A stretch of DNA of 64,000 nt from Paenibacillus marchantiae (GTDB taxonomy: Bacteria > Bacillota > Bacilli > Paenibacillales > Paenibacillaceae). The position numbers were made by a program, and so were the translations under genes. The notes below the pieces were generated by a model. That model was not told where the DNA came from and made no database searches. It saw only the letters and a program-made list of their open reading frames with translations. Location: the NCBI RefSeq assembly GCF_028771845.1, contig NZ_CP118270.1, positions 3,348,001 to 3,412,000 of the forward strand. Direction: 5' to 3'. Shown in pieces: positions 61,659 to 64,000 of the stretch (position 1 is the first letter of the stretch; every line of letters begins with the position of its first letter).

Positions 61659-63770
61659 TTGACGATTCAATATAATGAACAACTACGTATATTTGCAATA
61701 CAGACGCAAAATTCGTCCTACATTTTCGGAATTAATGAGAGGGAACACCTCCAGCATCTGTATTGGGGTAACCCCGTGGACATCGAGGACAGCGCTCCGT
61801 TGCTCCATCTACAATCCCATAGCTCTTTTGACGCGGAAGTGGAAGGAGAGGTGGAGGAGTACAGCTTCTGGGGAGGAGCATCTTATACAGAGCCATCTCT
61901 GAAGCTGCGCATGTCTGATGGTGTCCGCGATCTTCAGGTAAAGTATGACCGGCACGAAATCATTGAACAAGATGGCAGACAGACGTTGATTATCACGTTG
62001 AAGGATCAGGTCTATACACTTGAAACGCAGCTGATATATCGGGTCATCCCGGAATTCGACCTGGTGGAGCGTTACGCCAATATCGTAAATACGGGACAGG
62101 AGGATATCGTGCTGGAAAGCATGCAATCCGCAGCCTGGACATTTCCATATCTCCAGGATTACCGCTTGACGCATGTTACGGGGAAATGGTCGGGTGAATT
62201 CCAACTGCGTAATACCATTTTGACAGAGGGGAAAAAGATACTTGAATCGCGGAGAGGTTTCACGGACGGTCATGCCAACCCATGGTTTGCGATTGATGAT
62301 GGTCTTTCGACAGAAAGCGGCGGCGGGGTATGGTTTGGTGCTCTGGCCTGGAGCGGCAACTGGAAGATTGTTGCGGAGAAGACCCCATTCACGCATGTGC
62401 GGGTAACAGGTGGCATCAATGATTTTGACAATGAATGGTTGCTGGGTGCGGGCGAAACGTTTGAGACGCCTGTCTTTGTCGGCGGATTCAGCCCAGAAGG
62501 CTTTGGCGGAATGAGCCACCGCTTGCATCAATATCAATACAATTACATACTGCCTCGCAGTGAAATCGGGAAAGTGCTGTACAACTCCTGGGAAGCTACC
62601 TACTTCGATGTTAACGCACAGGACCAAATGGCGCTTGCCGAGCGGGCAGCCAAGATGGGCGTGGAGCTGTTCGTCGTGGATGACGGCTGGTTTGGACAGC
62701 GGCATTCCGACCGAGCGGGGTTGGGCGACTGGAACGTGAATATGGAGAAGTTCCCGAACGGACTTGTTGAGCTGATTGACCGGGTTCACGGACTTGGGAT
62801 GGAGTTCGGCATATGGGTAGAGCCGGAGTCGGTCAACCCAGATAGTGATCTCTATAGAGCACATCCAGACTGGGTATATCATTTTGAGACCCGGGAACGT
62901 ACGGAGCTTCGCAATCAGCTGCTGCTGAATATTTCCAAGCCGGAGGTTAAGCAATACATTATCGATTTTATGACCGAACTGCTTGGCAACCATGAGATTA
63001 AGTTCATTAAATGGGACATGAACCGGACCATCACGGAGCCTGGCATGAAGGGGCACCCTATTAACCGCCAGAAAGAAGTATGGGTAAGGCATGTCCAGAG
63101 TCTCTATGATATCTGGGCACAGCTGAGAACCAAGTTCCCGGATGTGGAGTTTGAGACTTGCGCAGGAGGTGGCTCGCGGATTGATTTGGGCATCTTCCGT
63201 TATGCCGACCAGTCCTGGCCGAGTGACAATACGGATGCGTTCGACCGTCTGAGCATTCAGGAAGGCTTCTCCTATACGTACGCACCACGTATGATGACCT
63301 GTTGGGTAACTGAGTCACCTACAGGAATGAACGGTCGAAACGTCTCCCTGAAGTATCGTTTCCACAGTGCAATGATGGGCACGCTTGGTATTGGCTCCAA
63401 TCTGAACGAGTGGAGTGATGAATGGATTGGGCAGTCCGGGGAATTCATCGGTCAGTACAAAGCCATTCGCCATCTCGTGCAATTCGGCAGACAATTCCGC
63501 CTGACTGCGCTTCGACATAAGGGGGTTACGGCTGTCCAGTACAGCGATGCTGCAGGAAGTGATCATGTGCTGTTCGCTTTTCTTCACTCGCAGAAGCTGG
63601 GTGAACCGTTGCCTAGACTCCGTTTGGCAGGTCTTCATGCTAACAAGACCTATCTCATTGAAGAGCTGGGATTATCGGTCAGTGGCCGTGCGCTGATGAA
63701 CATCGGGGTGGAGCTGCCTCTACGTGGCGATTTCGATAGCTTGGTGTATCGTATCCGTGAGCAGGTATAA
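61659..63770 (+). CDS. GH36 alpha-galactosidase
   Basis: A 703-residue retaining alpha-galactosidase in the cytosol (no signal peptide). A large N-terminal beta-sandwich (about 1-320) is followed by the TIM barrel with ELFVVDDGWFG, nucleophile Asp453 in FIKWDMNR and acid/base Asp523 in WPSDNTDAFDR, then a C-terminal beta domain. GIWVEPE is also typical. It would release galactose from alpha-1,6 and similar galactosides after import. TTG 61659, 8 nt after AAAGGA, is preferred. ATG 61650 directly abuts the purine run. It has its own upstream gap without a clear cre site and ends in a bidirectional terminator. Confidence 0.93.
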   Translation: MTIQYNEQLRIFAIQTQNSSYIFGINEREHLQHLYWGNPVDIEDSAPLLHLQSHSSFDAEVEGEVEEYSFWGGASYTEPSLKLRMSDGVRDLQVKYDRHEIIEQDGRQTLIITLKDQVYTLETQLIYRVIPEFDLVERYANIVNTGQEDIVLESMQSAAWTFPYLQDYRLTHVTGKWSGEFQLRNTILTEGKKILESRRGFTDGHANPWFAIDDGLSTESGGGVWFGALAWSGNWKIVAEKTPFTHVRVTGGINDFDNEWLLGAGETFETPVFVGGFSPEGFGGMSHRLHQYQYNYILPRSEIGKVLYNSWEATYFDVNAQDQMALAERAAKMGVELFVVDDGWFGQRHSDRAGLGDWNVNMEKFPNGLVELIDRVHGLGMEFGIWVEPESVNPDSDLYRAHPDWVYHFETRERTELRNQLLLNISKPEVKQYIIDFMTELLGNHEIKFIKWDMNRTITEPGMKGHPINRQKEVWVRHVQSLYDIWAQLRTKFPDVEFETCAGGGSRIDLGIFRYADQSWPSDNTDAFDRLSIQEGFSYTYAPRMMTCWVTESPTGMNGRNVSLKYRFHSAMMGTLGIGSNLNEWSDEWIGQSGEFIGQYKAIRHLVQFGRQFRLTALRHKGVTAVQYSDAAGSDHVLFAFLHSQKLGEPLPRLRLAGLHANKTYLIEELGLSVSGRALMNIGVELPLRGDFDSLVYRIREQV

Positions 63771-63791
63771 AAGGATGCTGTAGAATGTTTT

Positions 63792-63840
63792 AAAAGGAGT
63801 GCTTTGCAAGCCAATAGTGGCTGCATTGCACTCCTTTTTT
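63792..63840. terminator. Bidirectional terminator between GH36 and yesM
   Basis: AAAAGGAGTGC (63792-63802) pairs with GCACTCCTTTT (63828-63838), with inner AGCCA/TGGCT. T runs lie on both strands. Confidence 0.8.
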
Positions 63841-64000
63841 ATTGGATCTCTTTTTGTGGCAGACGGATTTGGACCGTGGTTCCCATGCCTAGTTTGCTGT
63901 ACACTTTTACACCGTAATATTCACCAAATTTCAGCTTAATTCTCCGATCCACATTTGAAATGCCATAGCCGCGTCCTTCTTTCTCTTCAAACAAAGACTG
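63839..64000 (-). CDS. yesM: Sensor histidine kinase YesM type, C-terminal end (partial)
   Basis: Fifty-three codons plus stop of a minus-strand gene that continues past the window edge. The peptide holds the end of a GHKL ATPase domain: EGRGYGISNVDRRIKLKFG (G-box and the Y-E/N region of YesM kinases) and SKLGMGTTVQIRLP, a typical C-terminus of the YesM/LytS-type kinases. Its partner should be YesN at 55076. Together they would sense sugar-derived signals and regulate the locus. It is convergent with GH36. The N-terminal sensor is outside the window. Confidence 0.85.
   Translation of the reverse strand, partial: QSLFEEKEGRGYGISNVDRRIKLKFGEYYGVKVYSKLGMGTTVQIRLPQKEIQ

Noticed and set aside
61809-63092. 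Long minus-strand open frame (427 codons) opposite GH36
   Set aside because: GH36 motifs are complete on the plus strand. The opposite frame has no recognisable domain or start site.

Overview
The window looks like chromosomal DNA of a Paenibacillus or close relative. The genes have strong AGGAGG-type ribosome binding sites and many TTG/GTG starts. Two giant exported enzymes end in S-layer-homology (SLH) repeats. YesM/YesN-type regulators and a three-gene LplABC-type sugar importer are present, and the core genes (CshA, Tpx, RelQ, ferredoxin, CimA, Xpt) are of Bacillales type. I saw no phage, insertion sequence, plasmid or CRISPR genes.

The left half (about 1-34 kb) is ordinary chromosome with some notable regulation. 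In order it holds a YitT membrane protein, the RNA helicase CshA, a DUF624 protein, a 6S RNA with its own promoter and terminator, thiol peroxidase, a rhomboid protease, a GltC-like LysR regulator, a zinc metallopeptidase, a MerR regulator, an ammonium transporter operon (Amt, a DUF294 nucleotidyltransferase-like protein, a DnaQ-type exonuclease), a JAMM protease, a thioredoxin-like protein, citramalate synthase, DNA polymerase IV, ferredoxin, an L,D-transpeptidase, class 2 dihydroorotate dehydrogenase, RelQ, RNA-modifying enzymes, a HAD phosphatase, a GNAT acetyltransferase, a glycosyltransferase, a YkvI-like transporter, xanthine phosphoribosyltransferase and an NlpC/P60 endopeptidase behind a c-di-AMP riboswitch. 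Two membrane microproteins (34 and 45 residues) sit in gaps between genes.

The right part (about 34-64 kb) is a polysaccharide-utilisation locus. It starts with a secreted PL10 pectate lyase and a tRNA-Leu(CAG). Next come a cell-surface GH27 enzyme with SLH anchor, a membrane-bound AraC-type regulator, two ABC permeases and a lipoprotein binding protein. Five glycosidases without signal peptides follow or are interspersed: GH110, GH95, a clan GH-D enzyme, a second GH95 and GH36. The locus also has a YesN response regulator, a second wall-anchored GH-D enzyme with three carbohydrate-binding-like modules, and, at the right edge on the other strand, the end of a YesM-type histidine kinase. The layout suggests that surface enzymes trim a glycan carrying alpha-galactose and alpha-fucose (or alpha-L-galactose), the ABC system imports the oligosaccharides, and cytoplasmic GH110/GH95/GH36 enzymes dismantle them. 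Two promoters in the locus share a TGTAC direct repeat followed at the same distance by a cre-like CcpA site, and a third cre-like site precedes the second surface enzyme. The natural substrate cannot be read from sequence.
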